A stretch of 64,000 nucleotides of DNA from Ascarosepion bandense (lineage: Eukaryota > Mollusca > Cephalopoda > Sepiida > Sepiidae): the NCBI GenBank assembly GCA_037127315.1, contig JBBBDQ010001918.1, forward strand, positions 3,127,501 to 3,191,500, given 5' to 3'. A program made the translations under genes and the position numbers. Of the stretch, positions 1 to 10,338 are shown piece after piece. The stretch's first letter is position 1, and each line of letters begins with the position of its first letter. Under the pieces are notes generated by a model. That model had not been told where the DNA came from, searched no databases, and saw only the letters and a list, made by a program, of their open reading frames with translations.

Positions 1-130
1 TTTCAGCTCTCTCCACCTAATATTCGACCATTATGTAAATTAGTTGAAACAAAACGAATAATGTCCTCCTAGAATCTTTCATGCGTTCCCTGATCACGTA
101 TACGTTGTCTCTTGGCTTTGTTTTTCTCTT

Positions 131-316
131 CTAAGCGCATTTTTCTTTAAGTTTTGAATTGATGGGTCCAGATCGTTTCTTCGTCTTGATGACACGACTG
201 ACAGTTGAAAAGCTGACACCAACAATATCCGCGATTTCTCTGTAAGGCTTGCCAGTGTGTTCGTGCAGCGTTACAATTTTCGTGAGCTTCCTTGGACTAA
301 CGTCCATAGCAGACAA
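131..316 (-). pseudogene. Tc1/mariner-type transposase N-terminal fragment
   Basis: A 61-codon frame on the minus strand. Residues about 10-40 resemble the first helix-turn-helix of Tc1-like transposases: a leader with HEHTGKPYREIA, then the turn and recognition helix VGVSFSTVSRVI. In the family this domain binds the terminal inverted repeats. The frame stops after about 60 residues, whereas the family is about 340 residues long. Translation downstream (1-130, minus) gives weak in-frame remnants but no DDE catalytic region, so the copy is dead and 3'-truncated. No terminal repeat was found nearby. The assignment rests on one motif. Confidence 0.6.
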
Positions 317-599
317 TGGCTGTCGGACAACTAATCGACAGTTGAGACAGTAGTGTCTGATGCTATCACGGATGGCATAATATATTTAATGGCCAAACAA
401 ATTTCATCATACACCTCGAAAATAGATTTATACTACAGCACACCACTGGAAATTAACTAATCTGGGTTGAAAACAGAAATCGATTAAGCGCTGTCACTCT
501 AGTAGGTTTAAAATTGGCCGCATCGTGAAAGTAAGGGAAATAAAGCAGTTATTTCAATAAATTTGCACAAATGTGTAAGTATCAGATTCATTTTTATTT
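317..599. other. AT-rich stretch with nothing recognised
   Basis: No reading frame, repeat unit or motif that I can assign. It separates the transposase scrap from the LINE-A scrap and may contain the lost 5' end of the former. Confidence 0.4.
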
Positions 600-800
600 A
601 GATTTTCTCTAGAACTTAGTCATTGCTTGTATATTCGGTCCATGGTATTCTCAGCATCTTTCTGTAGAACCACATTTCTGTTGCTTCCTGTCACTTCTTC
701 ATTTTTTAGGAGATTGTCCAGCATTCACTGCCATATAGAAGGACAGCTATCTCAGGGCTGTTTATTACTCTTTTCTTTGTTTATAATAAAGTGTTGGCCC
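600..800 (-). pseudogene. LINE-A C-terminal fragment
   Basis: Minus-strand translation gives, in broken frames, the region after the reverse transcriptase palm that recurs throughout this window: a GSNRNVVLQKDAENTMD-like run preceded by a remnant of the CWTIS-type segment. The same segment is found in better condition at 23645-24240 and 33972-34271. Only the C-terminal part remains, as expected from 5' truncation during target-primed reverse transcription. The plus-strand open frame over the same bases is its shadow. Confidence 0.7.
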
Positions 801-802
801 CA

Positions 803-1860
803 GTATAATATGTAACCTACTTCTTTGATTGTGGTATAGTATGTCGCTGACCTCTTTGATTTTGGTATAGCATGTGGCCGACCTCTTTGATTCTGGTATA
901 GTATGTGACTTACCTCTTTGATTCTTTTATAATATGTGCCCTACCTCTTTGCTTCTTGTATAGTATGTGGCCTACCTCTTTGCTTCTGCTATAGTATGTG
1001 GCTTACCTCTTTGCTTCTGCTATAGTATGTGGCTTGCCTCTTTGCTTCTGCTATAGTATGTGGCCTACCTCTTTGCTTCTGCTATAGTATTTGGCTTACC
1101 TCTTTGCTTCTGGTATAGTATGTGGCCTACCTCTTTGCTTCTTGTATAGTATGTGGCCTACCTCTTTGCTTCTGGTATAGTATGTGGCCCACATCTTTGC
1201 TTCTGCTATAGTATGTGGCTTACCTCTTTGCTTCTGCTATAGTATCTGGCTTACCTCTTTGCTTCTGCTATAGTATGTGGCCTACCTCTTTGTTCTTGTA
1301 TAGTATGTGGCCTACCTCTTTGCTTCTGCTATAGTATGTGGCTTACCTCTTTGCTTCTGCTATAGTATGTGGCTTGCCTCTTTGCTTCTGTTATAGTATG
1401 TGGCCTACCTCTTTGCTTCTGCTATAGTATCTGGCTTACCTCTTTGCTTCTGCTATAGTATGTGGCCTACCTCTTTGCTTCTTGTATAGTATGTGGCCTA
1501 CCTCTTTGCTTCTGGTATAGTATGTGGCCCACATCTTTGCTTCTGCTATAGTATGTGGCTTACCTCTTTGCTTCTGCTATAGTATGTGGCTTACCACTTT
1601 GCTTCTGGTATAGTATGTGGCCTACCTCTTTGCTTCTTGTATAGTATGTGGCCCACCTATTTGCTTCTGCTATAGTATGTGGCTTACCTCTTTGCTTCTG
1701 CTATAGTATGTGGCCTACCTCTTTGCTTCTGCTATAGTATGTGGCTTACCTCTTTGCTTCTGCTATAGTATGTGGCTTACCTCTTTGCTTCTGCTATAGT
1801 ATGTGGCTTACCACTTTGCTTCTGCTATAGTATGTGGCTTACCTCTTTGCTTCTTGTATA
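803..1860 (+). repeat. 31-bp minisatellite, about 34 copies
   Basis: Head-to-tail units built on TATAGTATGTGGCCTACC followed by TCTTTGCTTCTG and one or two bases; the step is 31 bp throughout. The first units are most diverged (ATTC/ATTG in place of CTTC), while units from about 960 on are more uniform, with alternation of GGCTT and GGCCT types. It abuts a LINE-A scrap on the left and a MITE right half on the right. No frame stays open through it. Confidence 0.95.
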
Positions 1861-2057
1861 ATGAAAGAATGAAGAAAATTTAGGGTGATTCGGGTGAGTT
1901 CATGTTTGCATTTTTGCCTTGTAAAATTTTGCAAAGTAATAACAAAAGAACCATTCTATTTTCATTTAGAATTATCCACTTGGTAATAATTACTAAAAAT
2001 AGTATGAAATACATCATTTGTTTAAAACTGGGGTGGCCTAATAATTATGGCCGGTAG

Positions 2058-2059
<2 letters not shown>
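1861..2059 (+). mobile_element. Tc1/mariner-type MITE, right half
   Basis: The last 32 bases, ending GGCCGGTAGTA, are the terminal repeat of the complete MITE at 51944-52293. The internal sequence (GAATGAAGAAAATTTA, then a run near TTTTGCAAAGTAATAA) also matches that copy. The left half is missing: the sequence passes directly from the 31-bp minisatellite into the MITE interior. Confidence 0.8.

Positions 2060-2126
<67 letters not shown>
2060..2126 (+). repeat. (TA)n(GATA)n microsatellite
   Basis: About 15 TA units followed by about nine GATA units, directly after the MITE end. Spurious YIYIY/SIYLS frames arise here. Confidence 0.97.
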
Positions 2127-2323
2127 TGACCAGCATGAGATAGCTTCACATGTGTGATTCAAGTTGTCCATGTCTAAGCATAATGTTATTTTCAATCGAC
2201 AGTTCGAACGCCTCCAAATGAATGAAACACATCTGTTAATTCCAATATGAAATAGACGAGTTGATTTTGATCTGATAATACGCTTGAATAACAAATCTTA
2301 TTTGCCACAGAGATTATCACCCC

Positions 2324-2388
<65 letters not shown>
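2324..2388 (+). repeat. (AC)n microsatellite
   Basis: About 32 AC dinucleotides without interruption. The CVCVCV open frame over it is an artefact. Confidence 0.97.
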
Positions 2389-2391
<3 letters not shown>

Positions 2392-2467
2392 CTAACGGCG
2401 TAAAATAGTAATTCGAAGAAAAATTATCTCTCCTTTTTTTGTCAATATCGAATTCTCCATTGTAATA

Positions 2468-2695
2468 AGCAGTCAGTCAGTTAAATGTTATACGTGATAC
2501 ACTTTTTAGCGATCATGTCTCTTTCGAGACATGACTGACTGGCCAGAGAATTTACCTGCGGTAGGTTGAAATAACTTTTAGACTTGTTGCCAACCAAAGC
2601 TATAGAACTTAGTCGCTCTGGCTATTTAGCCCATAGCTGGAGGGAGTAGAGATAGATTAATACCTTGCCAAAAAAACATCTTCACGTAAGGTAAT
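2468..2695 (-). mobile_element. 5S/tRNA-type SINE body fragment
   Basis: Reads on the minus strand as a diverged copy of the SINE best seen at 9100-9352 and 24895-25195. It keeps the GTCAGTCAGTTAA terminal block, the TACGTGATACAC block, the ATGACTGACTG hairpin arm and the TAGCCCATAGCTGGAGGG block. The tRNA-like promoter part is lost. Confidence 0.75.
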
Positions 2696-2734
2696 GAAAG
2701 GAAATAAACTAGAATTTGAACTGAATTCATTGTA

Positions 2735-4170
2735 TTCTAGGCAACTCCTTTAAATCACTGAAAAAACAGCATAGTATGAATAAAAATTATCAAACTTAAA
2801 AAAATTGAATTTTTTCCATCAAAATATTTATGTTATTTTAAGAGAAAAGATCAAAGTATTTTAAAATTATTTTTTAAAACATTGTAATCTCTTCTAACAT
2901 GTTCGAAATTTTGGTAAAATATCTTGTTTTGATTTTTGTTAGCGAGGAGCCAAATTGTTACGAGAGTTTACAATGGAAAACCTAAAATTACATCATTCAG
3001 TTTTTTTCCGGTGACAAACACATTCATTTTGAAATTCTTGCAAAATTCAAATAATAGTCAGATTTAATGAAACTTTCAAGATTTATTCACGAATGAACGA
3101 AATTATTTTTGAAGTTAAAAATATAAGAAAAAATATATTTTATATCTGTTACTTCCCTCCACGTAAATTCATAAAATTTTTAGAAATTAAATTTTATTGC
3201 GAACATTGGCTTTATTAGTTAAAAGCGGGACTCATTGGGGAATGTAAATCATCTACTATTTATTTTAAAATTTTGTCTTTATTTCCGAAAATCTGCTCTC
3301 AATAGTAAAATAAGAAATGCAAAATAACTATGACATTAATTAATTTCATAAGCTTTTAAATATTGTATATATAATATATATTAAGAACATTATAGTCCGA
3401 AGAATTTTTTTCGATTAATAATGAAATTTTAAAAGAATTGTTTTCATTTTTTTAATTATAATAATTTTTAAAGTTTCAAAAATATTTTAAAAATACTTTA
3501 AAAATTTGTTGAGGTTAGTTTATAAACTTATTAATCGAATATATGTATTAATCGAACGTTAAAAAGTTTAATACAAATCATCGTACCTTCCGATTTTTAA
3601 AATAATTTTTAATTTCTTTTTTTTTGTGCATTTGAAGTTGTTCTTTTTGTATGGTAATTTCTATGTGTAAATTAAAAGGTCATGTGTTTCAGGGTTTCTT
3701 CCCCTGAAAGGAAAAATGTACAGTTATGTCACTTGTGATCGCCGTACATTTATCTTATCTCGCATTTGTCAAATCTGCCAACACATACAGTAGAAAGGTC
3801 AGAAAGTTAAAGTTTGTGTTTAAGAAGTAGTTTTATTCTAAATTTTAGCAATAAATAAGTAATACCTGTGTAAATCAGATTAATTAATTTTTGCAATATT
3901 TGTAAAACCGAGAATGAACTTTTGTTTACAAATGTGTCGATTGCTTGAAAATGACCGGAAAATTGAAAGATTAAAAAAAAACAAAAAAACGTTTAGATTC
4001 CAATAAATATAATTTCTGTTTAAAATACACCAGAGTATTTTGCTTACTGGAAATAGTAAATAGAAATATTTAGCTTTCAATTAAAACTAAAATAAAAGTT
4101 TCAAGAAAACTTTATTTTTAAATAATTCAATTTAAAATTTAGTTATCGAAAATGTGTGGAGGTATCTGTT
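2735..4170 (+). mobile_element. AGGTACCT-ended element, copy 1 (diverged)
   Basis: Parallel along most of its length to copy 2 at 4803-6720. Shared blocks in order: TCACTGAAAAAACAGCAT, AGAGAAAAGATCAAAGTA, ACGAGAGTTTACAATGGA, GTAAATTCATAAAATTTT, and the right end TTAGTTATCGAAAATG followed by a mutated GGAGGTATC. No coding potential survives. Family behaviour (short terminal repeat, fixed ends, about 1.9 kb) suggests a non-autonomous DNA transposon. The left terminus is eroded. Confidence 0.7.
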
Positions 4171-4440
4171 GTATTCCCTTACGCACAAAAACCCTTCGGA
4201 AAGGTATTCATCTATCTGTAGTATATATATATATATATATATTTCTAAACATATACTGTTAAATATAAGAGACAATGAATGTCTATTATGTTTAATCATG
4301 AGCCGTTCTAAACGTCGTATTTTGGCTTTAATTTCAGTTGAAAATAAAGACAAAATTTCGATAATTTTTTATTAATTTGTTTCTAAGCTTTCGGCTCACA
4401 TGAGCCATCGTCAGAGAGGTCACCAAGACGGTCTTACAAT
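4171..4440. repeat. TA microsatellite plus dispersed repeat with AAGCTTTCGGCTCACATG
   Basis: A TA run (about 4220-4241) is followed by a dispersed repeat containing CTAAGCTTTCGGCTCACATG and AGCCATCGTCAGAGAGG. The same block recurs at 21180-21240 and 37390-37430, each time near a TA microsatellite. On the opposite strand it reads like the 'gatggctc...gagccgaaa' tails seen near Penelope-like or other retroelement ends, but no reverse transcriptase is attached, so the class is open. Confidence 0.6.
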
Positions 4441-4802
4441 AACATCCACCATCACCGACAATTTTATTTTGTGTTGTCATAAAACGCCGTTAGGCAACAG
4501 AAATAGTTACCAAAAATAACAAACGCAGTTCGCAAATTTGCGATGTGGTTTTATGACGTCACACCGCGTGATAGCGCGAAATGACAACAAACCCATGTAT
4601 TCAAATGCAATGTAATATATTATGGCCAGGTTTGAAAGTGATTTTATTAAGTGTGGAATATAATATATATATTACTAGTGTAATAATAAAGTGGGTTAAA
4701 ATTGAGATAATTGGAAAACTATATTTTGTTTTGGCCGATGTGCTTCATTCACCATCGGACTTTATCGAGGCAAAAATACGAAATGAATTATTTGAAATAA
4801 AT
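4441..4802. other. No gene recognised
   Basis: Non-coding AT-rich sequence with a 74-codon open frame at 4581-4805 that has no recognisable domain and no initiation context. It contains a short CG-rich patch near 4545-4580 (GACGTCACACCGCGTGATAG). I see no repeat mate in the window. Confidence 0.4.
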
Positions 4803-6720
4803 TAGGTACCTTCAGTAAATCGCTGAAAAGAAAGCATGATATTAATAAAAAACTTAACAAAAACGAAATTTTTTCGTTGAAATGTTTGTGTTATTATTAA
4901 GAGAAAAGATCAAAGTATTTTAAATTATTTTTTTAAATATTCTATTCCCGTCTTCAATAAGGCAGTGAATGATGGACAATATCATCGAAAATGAGGACAA
5001 AACTTGAAGCAGCGGAAATGTGGTTCTCGAGAAGAATGCTGTGGATATCGAGGACTGAGCATGCAAGCAACGATGAGGTGTTAGAAAGAATGGCAACAAA
5101 AAGGAAATTAATAGTGAGCATCAGGAAGAGACAACTGAAGTAACTGGGACAGGCAATGAGGAAGGAGGGCTTGGAGAAACTGATACTGACAGGTCAGATA
5201 GAAGAAAAAAGAGACAGAGGAAGGCAGCGGATAACATAATTGCAGGGCCTGATCAGGTGGATGACGGAACGGAGGTTGCGAGGTGTAACAGGAGCAAACA
5301 TACTAAGAGCCATAAGGGATAGGGAGACGTGGAGAACCATGATCGCCTACGTCCTGAAGGGGCAAGGCACATAGAAGAAGAAGAAGATTCCCTTTTAACA
5401 CTTTTGAAATTTTGGTAAAAATCTTGTTTTGCTTTTTTTTAGAGGGTAACCAAATCGTTACGAGAGTTTACAATGGAAAATGTAATATTACATAACTGAG
5501 TTTTTTTTTTCCGGTGAAAAACATTAATTTGAAATTCTTGCAAATTTCAAATATTTATTGGATTTTAATTAAACTTTCAGGACTTATTCACAAATGAATT
5601 ATATCATTTTTGAAATTATCATTTAAAAAAAATGTTGGTAAAAATATTTTTGTACATCTGTTACCCACCACCTCCACGTAAATTCATGAAATTTTAAAAA
5701 ATTAAATTTTGTTGGGAAAATTGGTTTCATTTGTTAAACGCAGGACTCATTGAGGAATGTAAATCATGAATTAATGTTTTAAAAAATGTCGCAATTATTA
5801 ACGAAAAGCTTCTCAAAATAGTAAAATAAAAAAATACAATATGACTATGACATTATTTAATGTGAAAAGTTTTTAATTCCTTTCATGAATAATATAAATT
5901 AAGGACATTATAGTCAGAAGAAGAAAATTACGATTAATAATGAAATTTTTAAAGAATTGTTTTCATTTTTTTTAATTATAATAATTTATAAATTTAAAAA
6001 AAAATATTTTAAAATATTTGAAAGATGTGTTGTTGTTAGGTTTTTAACTTATTAGTTGAAGATTATATTTTCTAATCAAAAATTGAAAAATTTAATACAA
6101 ATCGTCAGGCCTACAAAATTTTTAATTGAATTTTAATATTTTTTTGTGCATTTGAATTTTTTTTTTGTTTGGTAATTTCTATATGTACATTAAAAAGTCA
6201 TGTGTTTCAGTGTTTCTTCCCCCTTACGGGGATAAAATTGTACAATTATGTCACTTTGATCACTATACACTTATTTCACATCTGTCAATCTGTCAACACA
6301 TTTAAAATACGGTAGAAAGGTTAAAACGTTGAACTCTGTGTTTTAGAAATAATCTTATTCAAAATTTCATGCTATAAATGAATAATACTCTTTTAATTCA
6401 GATTAATTTAACAATAACTTTACTAATTTTCCAAAAATCACCTCTCACAGATCTTTAAACCCGAAAATTAAGTTTTGTTTACAAATGCGTCGATCGCTTA
6501 AAATGGCCGAAAAATTGAAAGATTTTAAAAAATTGAAAAATTTTAGATTCCAATCAATATAATTTTTGTCTGAAATACACTAGAGCATTTTGCTTATTGG
6601 AAATAGTAAATTTAATCATTTAGCTTTCAATTAAAAATAAATAAAAATTTTTAGAAAATTTTTTTATCTAAATTTTTTTAATTTTAATGTTAGTTATCGA
6701 AAATGAGTGGAAGTACCTAA
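4803..6720 (+). mobile_element. AGGTACCT-ended element, copy 2, split by a LINE-A insert
   Basis: Left end TAGGTACCTTCAGTAAATCG, right end GAGTGGAAGTACCTAA. The two ends share an inverted TAGGTACYT core. The interior is parallel to copy 1 (2735-4170), to the minus-strand copy at 25429-27282 and to 48878-51803. A LINE-A 3' fragment (4945-5390) sits between two blocks that are contiguous in the other copies, so the LINE arrived after this element. No open reading frame; probably non-autonomous. Confidence 0.75.
4945..5390 (+). pseudogene. LINE-A C-terminus and 3' tail
   Basis: Translation in shifting frames gives the LINE-A tail: an AAEMWF-like segment, the TEHASNDEVLERM run, the RKRQLK segment and the MIAYVLKG(Q)GT end before the stop. 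It finishes in GAAGAAGAAGAAGA, the short simple tail that also ends the copies at 16680-16800 and 24240. One in-frame stop falls after RKRQLK. It is 5'-truncated, with no reverse transcriptase palm. Confidence 0.8.
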
Positions 6721-7084
6721 AATAAAGTATTTTTTAAGTTGTTGTTTATTGGGAAAAAAACGCTCATAAATATTCATGAGGTCAATTGAAAAATTATTAA
6801 ACATTTAAAAAAAAATTATTATTTTTCATGTCCGAAGAGAAGTTTTTCATGTGCATTATATTGTCATATTATAAGATGTTAGAATGATGTAAACTAACCG
6901 TTATGATTTTTTTATGTATTTGTTGTATATTGGCTTGGGAATAATAGAGGTGTTAGTGACCTTCAGTTTATTTTTTTTAAATTGTTACGAGACTCGCCAC
7001 TTTTCTTGCAAGATTTTTGTCGTAAACATTTAATGTCAGTATCATTTTGGTTATTGCGTAATTTAGGTGACAGTTTATCTATAT
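6721..7084. other. AT-rich stretch, no gene
   Basis: No motif or repeat mate identified. The start of a 134-codon frame at 6982 continues into the TATC microsatellite and is not credible as a gene. Confidence 0.4.
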
Positions 7085-7127
7085 CTACGTCTGTCTGTCT
7101 CCTTCTGTCTATGTATATGAAGCTAAC

Positions 7128-7164
<37 letters not shown>

Positions 7165-7245
7165 ACGTTTCATGTTTCTCTTTATATATTTTCTATATCT
7201 ATGTGTGTGTGTGTGAAAGTTTACAATTTTATTTCTGTTTCGCCA

Positions 7246-7286
<41 letters not shown>

Positions 7287-7309
7287 GTCTGTCTGTCTGT
7301 CTATCTATA

Positions 7310-7346
<37 letters not shown>

Positions 7347-7378
7347 GTGTGTGTGTGTGTGTGTGTGTGTGTACACAC
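7085..7378 (+). repeat. Compound (TATC)n/(TGTC)n/(TG)n microsatellite
   Basis: Several TATC blocks (about 7129-7163, 7247-7286, 7304-7345) separated by short unique pieces and TGTC runs, closing with a (GT) run to about 7374. Overlapping frames rich in SIYLSIYL are artefacts. Confidence 0.95.
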
Positions 7379-7490
7379 ATATATAATATCTTAGTTTTTG
7401 GTCATAATTAATTTAGTACACAGTTGTATTAAACAGTATTGAATACATCTATATTGTAAATCTTTTGAATATTTTTCATTTGAAAATGAG

Positions 7491-7535
<45 letters not shown>
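7379..7535. repeat. Dispersed repeat with (TA)n
   Basis: The block CTTAGTTTTTGGTCATAAT, followed by a TTTTGAATATT/TTCATTTG stretch and a TA run (7493-7534), recurs at 54720-54830 with the same order of blocks. The family is not identified. Confidence 0.6.
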
Positions 7536-7538
<3 letters not shown>

Positions 7539-7784
7539 AACATAAAATAAATAATTCATATTTAATAGTTTATTTACTTGTATTGTTTTTTAATTTAAAT
7601 TTAACTTTATTTTATTTTATTTTATTTTATTTCAGTATTAATTTATTTTGTTTATCTTTCTAATTTATTACATTAGGTCTAATGAACTTAGATCTTTGTT
7701 TTGTGTTTTTTAAATATCCTTTATTTTACGTTTTATGAATAACTTTTCTGTTTGTGTATGTGATTTCATCATTTTTTTAAAGAT

Positions 7785-8140
7785 TTTAAAAGATTTAAGT
7801 TGAAACATTGTTACCGATGTTTATATTTGTCTGCAATTCACTTCCGGTCACAATCTGAAATTTCTCTTTCTTAGCCATTTCCATTAGCTCTCCTCTTTCT
7901 TCCCTCTCTACATTTTCTGACTTTTTTCTTCTTTATTTTCCTCTTCATTTTTCTATTCTTTTTTTAGATACCAAAAGATTTGAGTTCAAACACTCTAACT
8001 GATGTCAATATCTGTATGCAATTCAATTTTGGCCAAAATTAAAATTTTTTCTCTCTTAGCCGTTTTCATTGGCTCTTCCCTCCCTACATTTTCTCACTTA
8101 TTTTTCTCTTAACTTTCTATTTCTTCTGTCTCTTTCCTTT
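7785..8140 (+). repeat. Tandem duplication of about 190 bp
   Basis: Two consecutive related units: each begins near AAAAGATTTRAGTT, passes through CTGATGT/CCGATGT, TGCAATTCA, then TCTTAGCCRTTTYCATT and a C/T-rich stretch with CTACATTTTCT. Identity is moderate, so the duplication is old. No frame is shared. Confidence 0.7.
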
Positions 8141-9099
8141 GTCACTTTCTTTTCACTTTTTTGATTTCTCATCCTAATTTCTGATCTTTTCTTCCCTCTT
8201 TCTTTTTAATATCATTTTACTTCTTACGAAAAAAAAATTCCAAAAATAAAGGGAAGTGTTCGTACCGGCGAGTGATTCCAAAATAGAGGATCGATTTACT
8301 ATAACGTTAAATGAAAAACTGAGTCCCCCCAAAAAATTTTAGAAATATTGAAATTTTTCCCAGTTTTCTTTTGTTAGTCGGAAAATTTAGGGTGTAATTG
8401 ATAAGATTGAACTGAAAAAAGTAAAAAAAAAAAGAAAAAAAAAGAAAGAGAAACAGCAAATTTAAAGGTGGTGGTAGTCTCCTTCAGGTCCACCAGAAAA
8501 GAAAAACACTTTATATATAAGAAGAAATAAAATCCTTTCTTTTGAGTCAATCTCGTTAATAGAATTGCCTGAATCGATTGCAAACTTGAATGAAAATGTA
8601 AAAACATGCTTCTTTTCAAGCTGTAAACATTGTCCGACCGCCAAAATACTGACTAGCACAAAAACAATGACAGATAAAACAAATAAATAATAAAATAAAA
8701 ATAAAAATAAAAATAATGAATGACTGATTTGTTTGTTTAGTGCCATCTCAACTTCTTATGGGTCATTTAATGACGACATTTAATTTTCTTGAAAACATTT
8801 AAGTAGTAAAAATATTGTATGTTATTCTGCTTTCACAGTTGAGTACCTGGTAGATAATACTTAGCTTTTGTGTATTTGTTTTTCTTGATATAATACTCAA
8901 GGCGAGGTGATGTGTGTGCTTTATGCTGTAATTTTATTGACATTTTATCTTAAAATACAGTTTTATTCTTCAAGACATTTTAGGATATTATATGAATTAA
9001 TGTCATGAAAGAATTCTTTTATGTTTGTTGTTTGGTTGATTGTGTCCAAGCTGCATTCTCCCCGATGGAGAAAGTTTCATTGGGATTTGTTTAAGGGCA
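8141..9099. other. No gene recognised
   Basis: Poly-A/AAAG-rich and AT-rich non-coding sequence. The minus-strand frames of 81 and 94 codons (8374-8746) are driven by AAAAT/GAAA runs. The segment near 8725-8760 (TTTGTTTAGTGCCATCTCAA) resembles a short block also present near 13010, 55430 and 59880. Confidence 0.4.
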
Positions 9100-9352
9100 G
9101 GTTCCTAAGTCCTGCCCTGTTATTTAACCCATAATTGGAGGGAAGGGACGGATTAATACCTTTCCCAAGGGCATCAGTGCGTAAGTGAATGCAGGGTGTT
9201 CAACTGGAATTCGAACTCGGCTCACCGATTTCTCTTTCCGAGCCACAACGCACATCCGTCAATAAACGCTTACAGCACCTGGTATTCGTAAGTGTTCAGC
9301 CATCTAGGTACTGACCAGGCTGAACGTTGCTTAACTTCGGTGATCGAGTTTG
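9100..9352 (-). mobile_element. Composite 5S rRNA/tRNA-derived SINE
   Basis: Read on the minus strand. First comes a region like the 3' part of 5S rRNA (9267-9352): CTGGTCAGTACCTAGATGG, then a piece matching AATACCAGGTGCTGTA. This corresponds to the 5S internal promoter and 3' arm. Next is a tRNA-like part with the box B-like block GAGTTCGAATTCC (about 9207-9219). The body with GGTATTAATCCGTC and a TTATGGGTTAAATAACAG block follows. Such composites are transcribed by RNA polymerase III and moved by a partner LINE. The 3' end here departs from the other copies after about 9110. Confidence 0.75.
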
Positions 9353-9795
9353 GTTGATTGATTTTGCTTAGCGGCATTGGATTATTTAACGTTGAAATCT
9401 AATTATTATGAACTTAATTGTATGGCTTTAAACAATAACCGGCGAAGATGATGGACAAAAAAAAAAAAAAGTTAAGAGAAAGGGAACGAAGTTTTAGACG
9501 TAGATAAAATTACAACTTCGCTGTAAAGGTCTGAACTGGCGGGACTAAAGAATAGGATACAACTGAACACTGAATATGAAAATAGATGTAGGGAAGCGAC
9601 ACGCTTGCAACGCTGCGTCCTGAGAAAAGACGGCTGATTCGGCTCTGTGGGAGTCGCGTGGCGTGCCCTATCGCTAAAGGCCTGAATTTGTAGAACTAAA
9701 AACTAGAACATTTGCTATGGATAAACTCGTGATCAAGCTTGAGACATTGCGTCGGTTAGGTGACGGGCGATTCGACTTAGTGAATGTGAGAATAA
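9353..9795. other. No gene recognised
   Basis: Mixed-composition non-coding DNA, with a dispersed block near 9350-9410 (GATTTTGCTTAGCGGCATTG then a TTATTTAACG piece) shared with 55430-55470 and 59880-59930. The segment ending GTGAATGTGAGAATAAAGAT at about 9780-9800 is repeated at 11405-11425. Confidence 0.4.
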
Positions 9796-9804
9796 AGATG
9801 AGTA

Positions 9805-10035
9805 CATTCACTTACACGCAAATACCCTTGGGAAAGGTATTAATCCGTCTCTTCCTTCCAGTTAAATAACAGGACAGATTGGGTTCTATAGCCTTGGTTG
9901 GCAACCAGACTACCGCAGAAAGCAATGGCAAACTACTGCGGGATAATCTTCTGCCCAGTCAGTCCTGTCTCGTTCGAGACATGATCGCCCAAAGCGTGTA
10001 TCACGTATGGCACTTAACTGATTGACTGAATATAA
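9805..10035 (+). mobile_element. SINE body (5S/tRNA family), plus strand
   Basis: Begins in ATTCACTTACACGCAAATAC, then GGTATTAATCCGTCTC, TTAAATAACAGGACAGATTG, GGCAACCAGACTACCGC, the TCGAGACATGATCGCCC hairpin arm and the GCACTTAACTGATTGACTGA end. The tRNA-like head is missing. The end runs into the GGGGGATC hairpin unit at 10036-10130. Confidence 0.85.
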
Positions 10036-10130
10036 TAGTTGGGATTATGATTAAGGTTTCTACTGGTCATAAAATGGGGGATCGGATTTCTATTGTTATG
10101 AAGTAATAAACTGATCCCCCACTAATTACA
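10036..10130 (+). repeat. GGGGGATC hairpin spacer unit with an empty TTAA site
   Basis: Contains GGGGGATCGG and, about 45 bp later, the reverse complement ACTGATCCCCC, so the unit can fold. The same unit joins two SINE bodies here, at 24780-24890 (reverse) and, interrupted, at 15789-16040. ATGATTAAGG at 10046-10055 holds the unoccupied TTAA into which the TTAA MITE is inserted at 16033. Confidence 0.8.
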
Positions 10131-10149
10131 ACGTAATAATAAAATACAG

Positions 10150-10338
10150 CGCTTCTCTCTCTAGCTATGAGTCAAATAACAGGACAGATTGGGTTCTATA
10201 GCCTTGGTCGGCAACCAGTCTACCGCACAAAGCAATGGCAACCTACTGCGGGATAATCTTCTGCCTAGTCAGTCATGACTCTTTCGAGACATGATCGCCC
10301 AAGCGTGTATCACGTATGGCACTTAACTGACTGACTGA
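10150..10338 (+). mobile_element. SINE body (5S/tRNA family), second copy
   Basis: From CTATGAGTCAAATAACAGGA to CACTTAACTGACTGACTGA, closely matching 9870-10030. With the hairpin unit between them, the two bodies form a body-spacer-body arrangement also seen at 24590-25200. Confidence 0.85.

Noticed and set aside
131..316. Stand-alone small helix-turn-helix regulator gene
   Set aside because: The motif matches the N-terminal domain of Tc1-type transposases and the frame ends where the second domain should start; a truncated transposase is simpler.
803..1860. CRISPR-like array
   Set aside because: Units are directly adjacent with no unique spacers, and the surroundings are eukaryotic. The spacer-containing microsatellites at 16.9 and 39.7 kb were rejected for the same reason.
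6982..7394. Plus-strand frames of 63-134 codons with SIYLSIYL and CVCVCV runs
   Set aside because: Products of TATC and GT microsatellites; likewise 2022-2386, 16873-17115, 35790-35996 and 39796-40038.
9267..9352. 5S rRNA gene
   Set aside because: Only the 3' part is similar, it is diverged, and it is fused to a SINE body; the same fusion recurs at 59.7 and 60.1 kb.
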